From NCBI RefSeq assembly GCF_004803895.1, contig NZ_CP021978.1, positions 1,612,001 to 1,676,000 on the forward strand: 64,000 bases of DNA, written 5' to 3'. The notes under the pieces are model-generated. The model was not told the DNA's origin and ran no database searches. It saw nothing but the letters and a program-made list of their open reading frames with translations. Source of the stretch: Streptomyces hawaiiensis. GTDB lineage: Bacteria > Actinomycetota > Actinomycetes > Streptomycetales > Streptomycetaceae. Within the stretch, counting starts at the first letter, position 1; every line of letters starts with the position of its first letter. The position numbers and the translations under genes were made by a program. Shown here piece after piece: positions 9,002 to 18,568 of the stretch.

Positions 9002-9715
9002 ATGCCGCGATGCGAACAAGTCCCCCCAGCCGTGGACACTCCGGTCGACGCCGTCATCTCCCGTATGCGCGCGCTCGACGCGGCCCTGCACCCGCGGGAC
9101 GGGGTGGCGGTCTTCAACCGCGTCTACCTCGCGGTGACGGAGGCGGTGGACCGGTACGTCGACACCGGGCGGTTCGCGGACGCCCACGCCGCGATCACGC
9201 TGGACGTACGGTTCGCGCAGCGGTATCTGGCGGCCGTCGAGACGGTGGCGGACGAGCGGCGCCCGCCCGCCTGCTGGCGGCCGCTGTTCCAGTTCCGCCG
9301 CCATCCCGGGGTACGGCCGTTACAGTTCGCGCTGGCGGGTATCAACGCGCACATCGGGCACGATCTCGCGCTGGCCGTCGTGGACACCTGTCGTACGCTC
9401 GGCTGCGCACCCGTCGATCTGGAGGACGAGTTCGACCTGGTGGGCGATCTCCTCGTCTCGCTGGAGGAGCGCATCCGCGAAGATCTGATGCCGGCCCCCG
9501 ACCTGTTCCGGATCGCCGACCCGCTGACCCACCTGCTCGGCTCCTGGAGCCTGGACCGCGCCCGGGCCGCCGCGTGGACGGCGGCCCGGGCCCTGTGGGC
9601 CCTGCGTGAACTCCCCGACGTCACCGACGAGTTCACGGAGCGCCTGGACACGGCGGTGGGCTTCGCGGGTCGCATGCTGCTCACGCCCCTGGCCGAGCCC
9701 GGCTTCCGGCCCTAG
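9002..9715 (+). CDS. DUF5995 family protein
   Basis: Mostly helical soluble protein of 237 residues of the DUF5995 family common in Streptomyces. Conserved-looking stretches are HPRDGVAVFNRVYLAVTEAV, a DVRFAQRYL segment, and FALAGINAHIGHDLALAV with a histidine that could be functional. No signal peptide, no membrane segment and no catalytic motif I can name. The chosen ATG lacks a clear ribosome site, so a downstream start such as MRALDAALH is possible. Divergent from the GH6 gene. Its end overlaps the convergent monooxygenase gene by 4 bp. Function unknown. Confidence 0.78.
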   Translation: MPRCEQVPPAVDTPVDAVISRMRALDAALHPRDGVAVFNRVYLAVTEAVDRYVDTGRFADAHAAITLDVRFAQRYLAAVETVADERRPPACWRPLFQFRRHPGVRPLQFALAGINAHIGHDLALAVVDTCRTLGCAPVDLEDEFDLVGDLLVSLEERIREDLMPAPDLFRIADPLTHLLGSWSLDRARAAAWTAARALWALRELPDVTDEFTERLDTAVGFAGRMLLTPLAEPGFRP

Positions 9716-11409
9716 TCCTCCGGCAGTTCGACGGGCGCGATCTCGTCGTAGACGTCGCCGGGGCCCGGGTTGGTCGGGTCGGTCGTGCCGCCGAGGTGGT
9801 GCATGACGCCCCAGACCGCGTTGAGGGCGGTCTGGATGGCGCCCTCGGCCCAGCCGGCCGTCCAGGAGATGTCGTCTCCGGCGAGGAAGATGCCGCGCTT
9901 GTCCTCGGGCAGCCGGTCCTGCATGAAGTGCGTGAACAGGCGCCGCTGGTAGCGGTAGTGGCCGGGCAGGTTGGCCTTGAACGCGCCCATGAAGTAGGGC
10001 TCGTTCTCCCAGGAGACGGTCACCGGATTGCCGATGATGTGCTTCCGGATGTCGACCTTGGGATAGATCTCGCCGAGCGACTTCAGCATGACCTCCATCC
10101 GCTCGTTCGCGGACAGCGGCAGCCACTTCAGGCTGTCGTCGCACCAGGTGTAGGAGAGGCAGATGACGGCGGGCTTGTCCGGGCCGTCGTCGAGGAGGTA
10201 AGTGCCGCGCGTCATGCGGTCGGTGAGCGTCATCGACATGACGTCCCGGCCGGTCTCCTCGTCCTTGTCGAGCCAGAACGGGCGGTCCACCGGGACGAAG
10301 AGCTTGGAGCTCTCCATGTAGTGGGTGCGCTCGATCGCCGTCCAGTGGTCGATCGGGAAGAGGGAGTCGTCGCAGGCGATCTTCGACAGCAGCATCCAGG
10401 ACTGGGCGGTGAAGACGGCCGCCTGGAAGGTGCGGATGTCGCCGCGGGCGTCGGTCACGGTGATGCGGTTGCCGGCGGTGCGGTGCAGCCGGGTCACGGC
10501 CGGGCGGGGCTCGCCGCCCTCGTGCAGGCTCGCGAGCGAGGTTCCCTGGGACCAGTGGACGATCTTCGCCGGCTCACGCTCCCACAGGCGCAGCGGCAGC
10601 TGCTGCGAGCCGCCGACGATGCCGCGGTGGTGGTCGTCGGCCTCGGTGTAGACGACGCGCAGGATCTCCAGGATGGAGTTGGGGAAGTCGGTGTCCCAGC
10701 CGCCCGTGCCGAAGCCGACCTGGCCGAAGATCTCGCGGTGCCGGAAGGACCTGAACGCCTCGGAGTCGCAGAGGAAGCCGTAGAAGGTCTGGTTGTCGAG
10801 CTTCTCGACGAGCCGGGACCAGATCTCGCGGATGCGGGGCACGTCCCGCTCGCGCAGGGCCCGGTTCATGTCGGAGAAGTCGGCGCCCTCCTCCAGGCAG
10901 CGGTTCCAGGCCTCGGCGACGTCCCGGTAGACCTGGGGCAGGTCGCCGATCGTCTCGGCGTAGTGGGACTCACCCTTGAGGTCGACGACGGTCGACGGGG
11001 TCGCCTCGGCGAGCGGGTTGGGGAAGGGCCGCGTCTGCAGGCCGACGAGGTCGATGTAGTGCTGGAGGGCCGTGGAGGACGGCGGGAAGCGCATCGCGCC
11101 CATCTCGGCGGTGAGGGACTCGTCGCAGCCGTCGAAGCCCACCGTGCGCAGCCGGCCGCCGATCTGGTCCGCCTCGTACACGACCGGCTTGAGGCCCATC
11201 TTCATCAGCTCGTACGCGGCGACGATGCCGGACAGGCCGCCGCCGATGACCGCGACCTCCGTGCCGTGCTCGGTCGCGGGTATCTGCCCGAGGCCCGCGG
11301 GGTGGGCGAGGAAGTCGTCGTACGCGTACGGGAAGTCCGGGCCGAACATGGTGATCGGCGGCTGCTGCGCGTCTGCGTGCTCGACGGCGTTGGGCACGGT
11401 GGACGTCAT
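9712..11409 (-). CDS. davB: DavB-like flavin L-amino-acid 2-monooxygenase
   Basis: Flavin amine oxidase of 565 residues. The Rossmann FAD motif VIGGGLSGIVAAYELMKMG is near residue 50, followed by EADQIGGRLRT. Overall length and many segments match Pseudomonas lysine 2-monooxygenase DavB, for example FGPDFPYAYDDFLAHPAGLG, QVGFGTGGWDTDFPNS, SMTLTDRMTRGTYL and GDDISWTAGWAEGA. Such enzymes oxidatively decarboxylate an L-amino acid to the amide one carbon shorter (lysine to 5-aminovaleramide). Tryptophan- or phenylalanine-type monooxygenases are relatives, so the substrate is inferred. Downstream of a DavA-like amidase, 49 bp apart, same strand: an operon giving amino acid to amide to acid. Confidence 0.82.
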   Translation of the reverse strand: MTSTVPNAVEHADAQQPPITMFGPDFPYAYDDFLAHPAGLGQIPATEHGTEVAVIGGGLSGIVAAYELMKMGLKPVVYEADQIGGRLRTVGFDGCDESLTAEMGAMRFPPSSTALQHYIDLVGLQTRPFPNPLAEATPSTVVDLKGESHYAETIGDLPQVYRDVAEAWNRCLEEGADFSDMNRALRERDVPRIREIWSRLVEKLDNQTFYGFLCDSEAFRSFRHREIFGQVGFGTGGWDTDFPNSILEILRVVYTEADDHHRGIVGGSQQLPLRLWEREPAKIVHWSQGTSLASLHEGGEPRPAVTRLHRTAGNRITVTDARGDIRTFQAAVFTAQSWMLLSKIACDDSLFPIDHWTAIERTHYMESSKLFVPVDRPFWLDKDEETGRDVMSMTLTDRMTRGTYLLDDGPDKPAVICLSYTWCDDSLKWLPLSANERMEVMLKSLGEIYPKVDIRKHIIGNPVTVSWENEPYFMGAFKANLPGHYRYQRRLFTHFMQDRLPEDKRGIFLAGDDISWTAGWAEGAIQTALNAVWGVMHHLGGTTDPTNPGPGDVYDEIAPVELPED

Positions 11410-11458
11410 GGGGTACGGACTCCTTGCAGGGTACGAACGGGCGGTTGGGCGGGGGGTG

Positions 11459-12247
11459 TCAGACGAGCGGGCCGTAGAGGCCGGGCCGCCGGTCGAGTAG
11501 ATACGGGTTGGCCTCGCGCGATACGGCGAGGAAGGCGGGATCGACGTCGGCGAGCACGAGGTCCGCACCGCGTCCGGCACGGGTGCGGGCGACCCCGTCG
11601 GGCCCGGCGAGCGTGGACAGCCCCACGAACTCGAACTCGCCCTCCCGGCCGACCCGGTTGACGTACGCGACGTACATCTGGTTCTCGAAGGCGCGCACCG
11701 GGATCATCGACTCGGCGACGAACTGGAACGGGTGCATCTGCGCGGTCGGGACGACGAGCAGGTCGGTGCCGGCGAGGGCGTGGGCGCGGACGTTCTCCGG
11801 GAACTCCACGTCGTAGCAGATCAGGATGCCGACCCGCAGGCCGTCGAGGTCGGCCTGGACCACCGGCTGGTTCCCGGGCGTGAAGTGGTCGCGCTCGAAG
11901 CAGCCGAAGAGGTGCGTCTTGCGGTAGTTCGCGAGCCGGTTGCCGTCGGCGGAGATCAGCTGGGCGGAGTTGAACACGGCGTCGCCCTCGCGCTCGGGGT
12001 ACGCGTAGGCGATCGCCAGGCGGTGGCTCGTCGCGATCTCGGCGATCGCGTCCGCGCAGTCGCCGTCGGCGGGCTCGGCGAGGCGGCCGATGTCGTCGCC
12101 GATCGCGTACCCGGTCAGGAACATCTCCGGCGTCACGAGCAGCCCGGCGCCCGCGGCGGCGGCCCGGCCCGCGGCCTCGTCGAGGACCTTGAGGTTCTCG
12201 ACGGTGGAGCCGGGGCGGCCGGAGCTCTGGAGCAGGGCGGTGCGCAT
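11459..12247 (-). CDS. davA: DavA-like carbon-nitrogen hydrolase (5-aminovaleramidase)
   Basis: Nitrilase-superfamily amidase of 262 residues. The Glu-Lys-Cys triad is visible as E41 (TPEMFLTGY), K110 (NYRKTHLFG) and C144 (ILICYDVEFPEN). Length and wording are close to Pseudomonas DavA, which hydrolyses 5-aminovaleramide to 5-aminovalerate and ammonia. Coupling with the DavB-like enzyme supports lysine degradation by the aminovalerate route. The next enzymes (DavT, DavD) are not in the window. ATG start with GAGG ribosome site. An alternative is a general omega-amidase or an indole-acetamide-type amidase if the partner uses tryptophan. Confidence 0.8.
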   Translation of the reverse strand: MRTALLQSSGRPGSTVENLKVLDEAAGRAAAAGAGLLVTPEMFLTGYAIGDDIGRLAEPADGDCADAIAEIATSHRLAIAYAYPEREGDAVFNSAQLISADGNRLANYRKTHLFGCFERDHFTPGNQPVVQADLDGLRVGILICYDVEFPENVRAHALAGTDLLVVPTAQMHPFQFVAESMIPVRAFENQMYVAYVNRVGREGEFEFVGLSTLAGPDGVARTRAGRGADLVLADVDPAFLAVSREANPYLLDRRPGLYGPLV

Positions 12248-12292
12248 GCGTGTTCCTCACCGGGCGGAAGGGTGGTTGGAGGGGCCACGTAG

Positions 12293-12322
12293 ACGGTACG
12301 GGCGGCTGACCAGGGCGGACAA
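12293..12322 (-). promoter_or_regulatory. Candidate promoter of the davA-davB pair
   Basis: Minus strand TTGTCC (12317-12322), 18-base spacer, TACCGT (12293-12298). This would start transcription near 12285, giving a leader of about 38 bases. Reasonable match to the Streptomyces housekeeping consensus. Confidence 0.45.
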
Positions 12323-12330
12323 GAAGGAGC

Positions 12331-12390
12331 CGTTGCGCGCCGGTGAACGGTTCGTTGCGTGCGTCCGGGGGCGGACGGCGATTCGTTGCG
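12331..12390. repeat. Three direct CGTTGCG repeats upstream of davA
   Basis: CGTTGCG occurs at 12331, 12353 and 12384, the last two as TTCGTTGCG. The cluster lies just upstream of the candidate davA -35 box, in the 299-bp gap between davA and the secreted-protein gene. TTGC/GCAA motifs are typical of Lrp/AsnC operators, and a similar cluster precedes the permease-asnC operon 4 kb away. Confidence 0.4.
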
Positions 12391-12546
12391 CGCCCTGAGG
12401 CGTAGCCCGGCTCCTCCTCGCAGCCCGGGTCTGTCCCCTCTCCCCCGCCGCCCGGCGGAGACGGAGCCCCGCCCGGAGCGCGATGTCCCTTCCCCGCCGG
12501 GCCGGGAGAGTTGGGGCTGTCCACCCGACCTGCGGAAAGGAACGAA

Positions 12547-13083
12547 ATGAAGCGCCGTACGAAGATCGTCGTGCTCGGCTCCGCGCTGCTGCTCACCGCC
12601 GGAGCGGCCTCGGCCGCCACCGCGTCGAACGCGCCCCGGCAGCGGGAGGCCGCAGCGCTCACCGGCACCGCCGAGCTGTACCGCTCGGCCGGGGACGACA
12701 TCAGGTTCTCCTTCGACGCTCATCTGGCCGCGAAGGACAAGGCCGACCCGACGAAGGCCACCGGCACCTTCGAGTTCAGCCACTACCTCAACGGCTCCGG
12801 CGCCCGGGCCGAGGTCGAGGTCGACTGTCTGGTGACCGGGGGCCAGGTGGCCGTCGTCTCCGGCGTCATCACCGAGTCCGACCTGCCGGGCGCCGAGGGC
12901 AAGCGGGTCGGCGTCACCGTCCACGACCTCGGCCGCCACGACCGGCTCGGCTACAGCTGGGCTGCCACGGGCAGCCCCGTCGAGACGAAGGAGCTGCCCC
13001 CGTGCGTGAGCTCCGCCCCGTTCGAGCAGGTCAAGAGGGGGACGGGCGACTTCACGGTCGTGCCGTGGCAGCCCGAGCTCTAG
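12547..13083 (+). CDS. Secreted hypothetical protein
   Basis: A protein of 178 residues. It has a clear signal peptide (MKRRTKIVVLGSALLLTAGA then SAATASNA, cleavage about residue 24-28) followed by a soluble domain of about 150 residues. The mature part is rich in beta-strand-like alternation (LTGTAELYRSAGDDIRFSF, EVEVDCLVTGGQVAVVSG) and contains two cysteines (in VDCLV and PPCVSS) that could form a disulfide. I do not recognise a characterised family. Good ribosome site (GGAAAGGA). Start chosen at MKRRT because it gives the signal peptide; a longer in-frame extension would spoil it. Its 3' end overlaps the convergent MFS gene by 32 bp. Confidence 0.75.
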   Translation: MKRRTKIVVLGSALLLTAGAASAATASNAPRQREAAALTGTAELYRSAGDDIRFSFDAHLAAKDKADPTKATGTFEFSHYLNGSGARAEVEVDCLVTGGQVAVVSGVITESDLPGAEGKRVGVTVHDLGRHDRLGYSWAATGSPVETKELPPCVSSAPFEQVKRGTGDFTVVPWQPEL

Positions 13084-14248
13084 CCAGCGCCGCCGCCGTC
13101 ACCAGATAAGGGATCGCCAGCACCGCGAAGACGGTGCTGTGCGCCATGTCCGTGCCGAGCAGCGCGTACACGCCGAACGTGGCGACCGTGGCCAGCTCGG
13201 TGCCCAGGCTCGCCACGGAGGTCAGCGTGGCCCGGCGGGACTCGTCGATGCGGTGCTGGAGACGGGCGTCGGCGAGTACCTCGGCCAGCTGGAACCCGGC
13301 GAAGGCGAGGCTGACGAGGGCGATACCGGCCAGGGAGCGGGTCATGGCTCCCACGGCCAGGGCGAGGGCGGCGCCCGCGAGCAGCACCGCGAGCCCGCTG
13401 GTGCCGAGGCGTTCGGCCGGTCCGGCCAGGAGGCTGCCGACGGTGACGCCCGCCCAGATCAGCATGATCAGGTAGGGCACCGTCGCCTCGGCCACACCGA
13501 TGTCCCGGACCAGCAGGGGGGTGTACTCGTCGAGGGCGCCCCACACCGCGGCCACGGCGGGGACCAGCAGCAGGGCGCCGCGCACCTTACGGTCCCCGCG
13601 GACCTCGGCGAGTCCGGTCCGCAGGGTCGTCGCCCAGCTCTCGCCGGCGCTCTCGGGCCGCACCCGGTGCTCCGGGAACCGGGTCGCGGTGACGGCGGTC
13701 AGCACACAGGCCAGGAAGCTCGCGGCACCGACCGCCGCATATCCGCCCTGGGCGAGGACAGGCCCTGCCAGGCCGATGGAGGCCACGGTGCCCAGCAGGC
13801 GCGCGGCCCTGGCCCGGCCCATGACCCGCGCGTACCGGCCGGCGGCATCGAGCCGGTCCAGCTCGTCGTAGACCAGCGCTTCCAGCGCACCGGAGCCGAG
13901 GGCGCCGCCCGCGCCCCACAGGACGAAGCCGGCCGCGAAGGCCCCGTACGACGGGACCGCCACCCACAGCGCGAAGCCGGCGGCGGTGAGCAACGGGCCG
14001 GTCCAGAGCAGTCTCCGGCGCGACATGGCGTCGGCCCAGACGCCGGAGGGGACCTCCAGCAGCACCGAGGTGAGCGACCAGAGGGCGAACAGGGAGGAGA
14101 TCTGCCAGAGCGACATCCCGGTGTCGGCGAAGAGCAGCGCGTACACCGGGTAGAGCAGGACGAAGTCGTCGAGGAACGCGTAGCCGTACAGCGTGGTCGT
14201 CAGCCGCCGGACACCGGTGGCGGGCACGCGTGCGGGTGAGAGTGTCAT
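13052..14248 (-). CDS. MFS transporter (drug-efflux-like)
   Basis: A protein of 398 residues with about 12 membrane segments. MFS signature-like loop EVPSGVWADAMSRRRLL lies near residue 55, and acidic and arginine residues follow in YDELDRLDAAGRYARVMGRA. The pattern resembles small MFS exporters, but the substrate is unknown. The ATG at MTLSPARV is chosen; an upstream extension rich in Pro and Asp looks non-coding. It is transcribed toward the secreted-protein gene and its promoter region (14249-14384) lies next to the end of the AsnC gene. Confidence 0.82.
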   Translation of the reverse strand: MTLSPARVPATGVRRLTTTLYGYAFLDDFVLLYPVYALLFADTGMSLWQISSLFALWSLTSVLLEVPSGVWADAMSRRRLLWTGPLLTAAGFALWVAVPSYGAFAAGFVLWGAGGALGSGALEALVYDELDRLDAAGRYARVMGRARAARLLGTVASIGLAGPVLAQGGYAAVGAASFLACVLTAVTATRFPEHRVRPESAGESWATTLRTGLAEVRGDRKVRGALLLVPAVAAVWGALDEYTPLLVRDIGVAEATVPYLIMLIWAGVTVGSLLAGPAERLGTSGLAVLLAGAALALAVGAMTRSLAGIALVSLAFAGFQLAEVLADARLQHRIDESRRATLTSVASLGTELATVATFGVYALLGTDMAHSTVFAVLAIPYLVTAAALARARAATARP

Positions 14249-14384
14249 GAGGCCTTCCCGGAAGGACGGATCGGACGCCGGAGGTACGGCGTCCGAGGCG
14301 GTCCTCGGGAGGCACGGCTGGTGGATCAATGTCGCCAGGTCATGGCACCGATGCTAGGCCTGGCGTACGGATCGGGCCACAGAG

Positions 14385-14837
14385 TTACGTGGGCGAACCG
14401 GAGGAGAAGCGCCGCAGCAGCGGCGAGAGCACGAGCACGGACTTGGTCCGCTCGACGAACGGCTCCCCGGCGATCCGCTCCAGGACCCGTTCGAAGTGGC
14501 GCATGTCGGAGGCGAAGACCTGGGCGATCGCGTCCGCGTCCCCGGTGACGGTGGACGCGGCCACGACCTCCTGATAGCGCTCCAGGCCCCGCTGGATGGT
14601 CTCCGGGGAGGTGTTCCCGCGGCAGTAGATCTCGACGAACCCCTCGGTCTCCCAGCCGAGGGCGCCCGGGTCCACCCGTACGGTGAAGCCGGTGATGGCT
14701 CCGGTGGCCCGCAGCCGGTCCACGCGCCGTTTCACGGCGGGCGCGGAGAGGCCGACGAGCCCGCCGATGTCGGCGTAGGAGCGGCGGGCGTCCTCGGCGA
14801 GGGCGTGCACGATGCGTTCGTCGAGATCGTTCAGCAC
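14385..14837 (-). CDS. Lrp/AsnC family transcriptional regulator
   Basis: A protein of 150 residues, the usual Lrp/AsnC length. N-terminal helix-turn-helix (DERIVHALAEDARRSYADIG, then LSAPAVKRRVDRLRATGAI) is followed by an effector-binding domain (TVTGDADAIAQVFASDMRHFERVLERI). GTG start (VLNDLDERIVHAL); no strong ribosome site is visible, but the gene begins 10 bp after the stop of the amino-acid permease, so translation may be coupled. Likely senses an amino acid and controls the permease, possibly the DavBA pair as well. Confidence 0.9.
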   Translation of the reverse strand: MLNDLDERIVHALAEDARRSYADIGGLVGLSAPAVKRRVDRLRATGAITGFTVRVDPGALGWETEGFVEIYCRGNTSPETIQRGLERYQEVVAASTVTGDADAIAQVFASDMRHFERVLERIAGEPFVERTKSVLVLSPLLRRFSSGSPT

Positions 14838-14847
14838 AGTGGGTCGG

Positions 14848-16317
14848 TCACTTTTCGGATGGCGCGAGTCGGGAACGGCGATAGCCGTACACGAAGTAGA
14901 ACACGAGCCCGGCGGCCATCCAGACACCGAAGACCACCCAGGTCACGGCGGACAGGCTGCCCATCATCCAGAGGCAGAAGGCGAAGCCCAGCGCGGGCAG
15001 GACCGGGGAGAGCGGCACCCGGAAGGTGCGAGGCAGGTCCGGCTTGGTCCGGCGCAGCACCACGACGGCCACGTTGACGAGCGCGAAGGCGAACAGGGTG
15101 CCGATGCTGGTGGCGTCGGCGAGCTGCCCGAGCGGGATCGCGGCGGCCAGGACACCGCAGAACAGCGATACGATCAGGGTGTTGGCGCGGGGGGCGCCGG
15201 TCTTCGGGTGGACCTTGGCGAACACCTTCGGCACGAGCCCGTCGCGGGACATGGCGAACAGGATGCGGGTCTGGCCGTACAGCACGGTCAGGACCACGCT
15301 CGCGATGGCGATGACGGCGCAGAACGCCAGCAGCGTGCCCCAGAAGGTCTGCCCGGTGACCTCGCGCATGATCTGGGCGAGGGCGGCCTCGGAGTCGGTG
15401 AAGTTCTTCCAGGGCTTGGCACCGACCGCGACGGCGGCGACCAGGACGTACAGCGCGGTGACGATGACCAGCGACAGCATGATCGCGCGCGGCAGGTCGC
15501 GCTGGGCGTTCTTCGCTTCCTCGCCGGCGGTGGAGGCCGCGTCGAAGCCGATGTAGGAGAAGAACAGCGTGGCACCGGCGGCGCTGACACCGGCCATGCC
15601 GAGCGGCATGAAGTTGTCGTAGTTGCCGGAGCGGAAGCCCTGGACGCCGATGGCGCAGAACAGCACCAGTGCGGCGATCTTCACGATGACCATGACGGTG
15701 TTGGCGCGGGCGGACTCGCGGGCGCCGCCCAGCAGGAACGCCATCGCGAGCAGCACGACGATCAGCGCCGGCAGGTTGAACACGCCCCCGTCACCGGGCG
15801 GGGCGGACAGGGCGGCCGGGATGGTGACGCCGATGGTCCCGTCGAGCAGTTCGTTGAGGTATTCGCCCCAGCCGACGGCGACGGCGGCGACCGACACGCC
15901 GTACTCCAGGATCAGGCACCAGCCGCATATCCAGGCGATCAGCTCGCCCATCGTTGCGTACGCATACGAGTAGGAGGAGCCGGAGACCGGGATGGTGCCG
16001 GCCAGTTCGGCGTAGGACAGGGCCGAGAACAGGGCGGTGAGGCCGGCGATGACGAAGGAGAGCGTGACGGCCGGGCCGGCCTTGGGGACGGCCTCGCCGA
16101 GGACGACGAAGATGCCGGTGCCGAGGGTGGCGCCGATGCTGATCATGGTCAGCTGCCACAGTCCGAGGGTGCGGCGCAGCGACCCTCCCTCGCCCTGGCC
16201 ACCCTCCGCGACCAGGCGTTCCACGGGCTTGCGGCGCATGAGGCGCGCACCGATGCCGGGGGGCGCGGGGGCGGCTGTCTGGCCTGGGTTCTGCGGGGGT
16301 GCGCCTTGGTCGAGCAC
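14848..16317 (-). CDS. APC-family amino acid permease (cationic amino acid transporter type)
   Basis: A protein of 489 residues with about 12-13 membrane segments. The APC hallmark GATLGTGIFVVLGEAVPKAGPA is near residue 60, then ALSYAELAGTIPVSGSSYSYAY and FFSYIGFDAASTAGEEAKN. This pattern is typical of the bacterial YfnA/cationic amino acid transporter group. GTG start with a good AAGGAG ribosome site. First gene of an operon with the AsnC regulator. Lysine or another basic amino acid would fit the nearby DavBA-like pair, but substrate assignment is inference. Confidence 0.88.
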   Translation of the reverse strand: MLDQGAPPQNPGQTAAPAPPGIGARLMRRKPVERLVAEGGQGEGGSLRRTLGLWQLTMISIGATLGTGIFVVLGEAVPKAGPAVTLSFVIAGLTALFSALSYAELAGTIPVSGSSYSYAYATMGELIAWICGWCLILEYGVSVAAVAVGWGEYLNELLDGTIGVTIPAALSAPPGDGGVFNLPALIVVLLAMAFLLGGARESARANTVMVIVKIAALVLFCAIGVQGFRSGNYDNFMPLGMAGVSAAGATLFFSYIGFDAASTAGEEAKNAQRDLPRAIMLSLVIVTALYVLVAAVAVGAKPWKNFTDSEAALAQIMREVTGQTFWGTLLAFCAVIAIASVVLTVLYGQTRILFAMSRDGLVPKVFAKVHPKTGAPRANTLIVSLFCGVLAAAIPLGQLADATSIGTLFAFALVNVAVVVLRRTKPDLPRTFRVPLSPVLPALGFAFCLWMMGSLSAVTWVVFGVWMAAGLVFYFVYGYRRSRLAPSEK

Positions 16318-16459
16318 GCGCTGGCTCCTTATCGCTGCCGGTCAGGGCGGCGGGGACCGCGGGCGCCCTTGAGCAGGGACCCACCGAGCGGAGTCCCCGC
16401 CACGCCACGTACGAGGCGACAGCCTATGAGCAACGGCGTTGCTGTCGAAATGCAGCAAC

Positions 16460-16477
16460 CTTGCGCATCCCCGCAAG
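16460..16477. promoter_or_regulatory. Candidate AsnC operator upstream of the permease
   Basis: Perfect inverted repeat CTTGCG-N6-CGCAAG, flanked by further TTGC/GCAA elements (GTTGC, GCAGCAAC and ATTGCG) between about 16435 and 16487. It lies about 145 bp upstream of the permease start. Multiple phased half-sites are typical for octameric Lrp-type proteins. Confidence 0.5.
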
Positions 16478-16580
16478 ATCATTGCGTTCCCCGGGGCTGG
16501 GCGGGTGTTCATTGCACTCAAGGTCCTCGGTCCCGCACTCGGCGAGCTCCATGTGCCGACGGCAGGGCCCTGGCATGCGA

Positions 16581-16623
16581 AACGGCCCCCGATGTCCCGC
16601 GGGGCGGGGCGACGGGGGCCGTT
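16581..16623 (-). terminator. Hairpin terminator after guaB1
   Basis: 11-bp perfect stem AACGGCCCCCG / CGGGGGCCGTT with a GC-rich loop, 19 bp beyond the guaB1 stop. There is no long T-run, as usual in Streptomyces. Confidence 0.75.
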
Positions 16624-16642
16624 CGAAGAGGCGTCGGGGTCG

Positions 16643-18193
<1,551 letters not shown>

Positions 18194-18565
18194 TCATCCA
18201 GGCTGGTCAGGGGGCCTCTCGGAGGATTCTCCAAGGCCGAGGGTCACGAACAGCCCCGGGCCCCGGTCGGTCGCCTCGGCGAAGATCTCCTCGGCGACCT
18301 GCCACTCCTCGGGCCGCGTCTCGGCGTACTTCCGCCAGCCCCGGACGACGACCAGCAGGCCCCGCTCCCCTGCCCCCTCGGGCCAGAGGGCGGGGTCGGC
18401 CATGGAGTCGGCGAGGGCGTCCCAGTTTCGGCCGAACCAGTCGGGCAGGGCCAGGTCACGGGCGCAGCGGTCCATGAGGCCCGCCTTGTCCGTGACCCCG
18501 TCCAGGTCCAGGACGACCACGATCCGGCCCGCCGGGTCGTGCACTGCGTGCGTCTGCCCGGCCAC
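18194..18565 (-). CDS. Barstar (barnase inhibitor) family protein
   Basis: Small acidic protein of 123 residues with the barstar-fold core: LDLDGVTDKAGLMDRCARDLALPDWFGRNWDALADSM. The conserved FGxNWDAL stretch is the inhibitor helix region. In Bacillus, barstar blocks the secreted RNase barnase. No ribonuclease gene is adjacent here, so its target is unknown; Streptomyces encode several such orphan barstars. GTG start with a GGAG ribosome site, 3 bp after the SorC-type regulator gene, so probably co-transcribed. Confidence 0.8.
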   Translation of the reverse strand: MAGQTHAVHDPAGRIVVVLDLDGVTDKAGLMDRCARDLALPDWFGRNWDALADSMADPALWPEGAGERGLLVVVRGWRKYAETRPEEWQVAEEIFAEATDRGPGLFVTLGLGESSERPPDQPG

Positions 18566-18568
18566 CCG

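Noticed and set aside
9712..12247. Indole-acetic acid (iaaM/iaaH) pathway as the main call for the monooxygenase-amidase pair
   Set aside because: The amidase is nitrilase-superfamily like DavA, not the amidase-signature IaaH type, and the oxidase wording matches DavB better. Kept only as an alternative.
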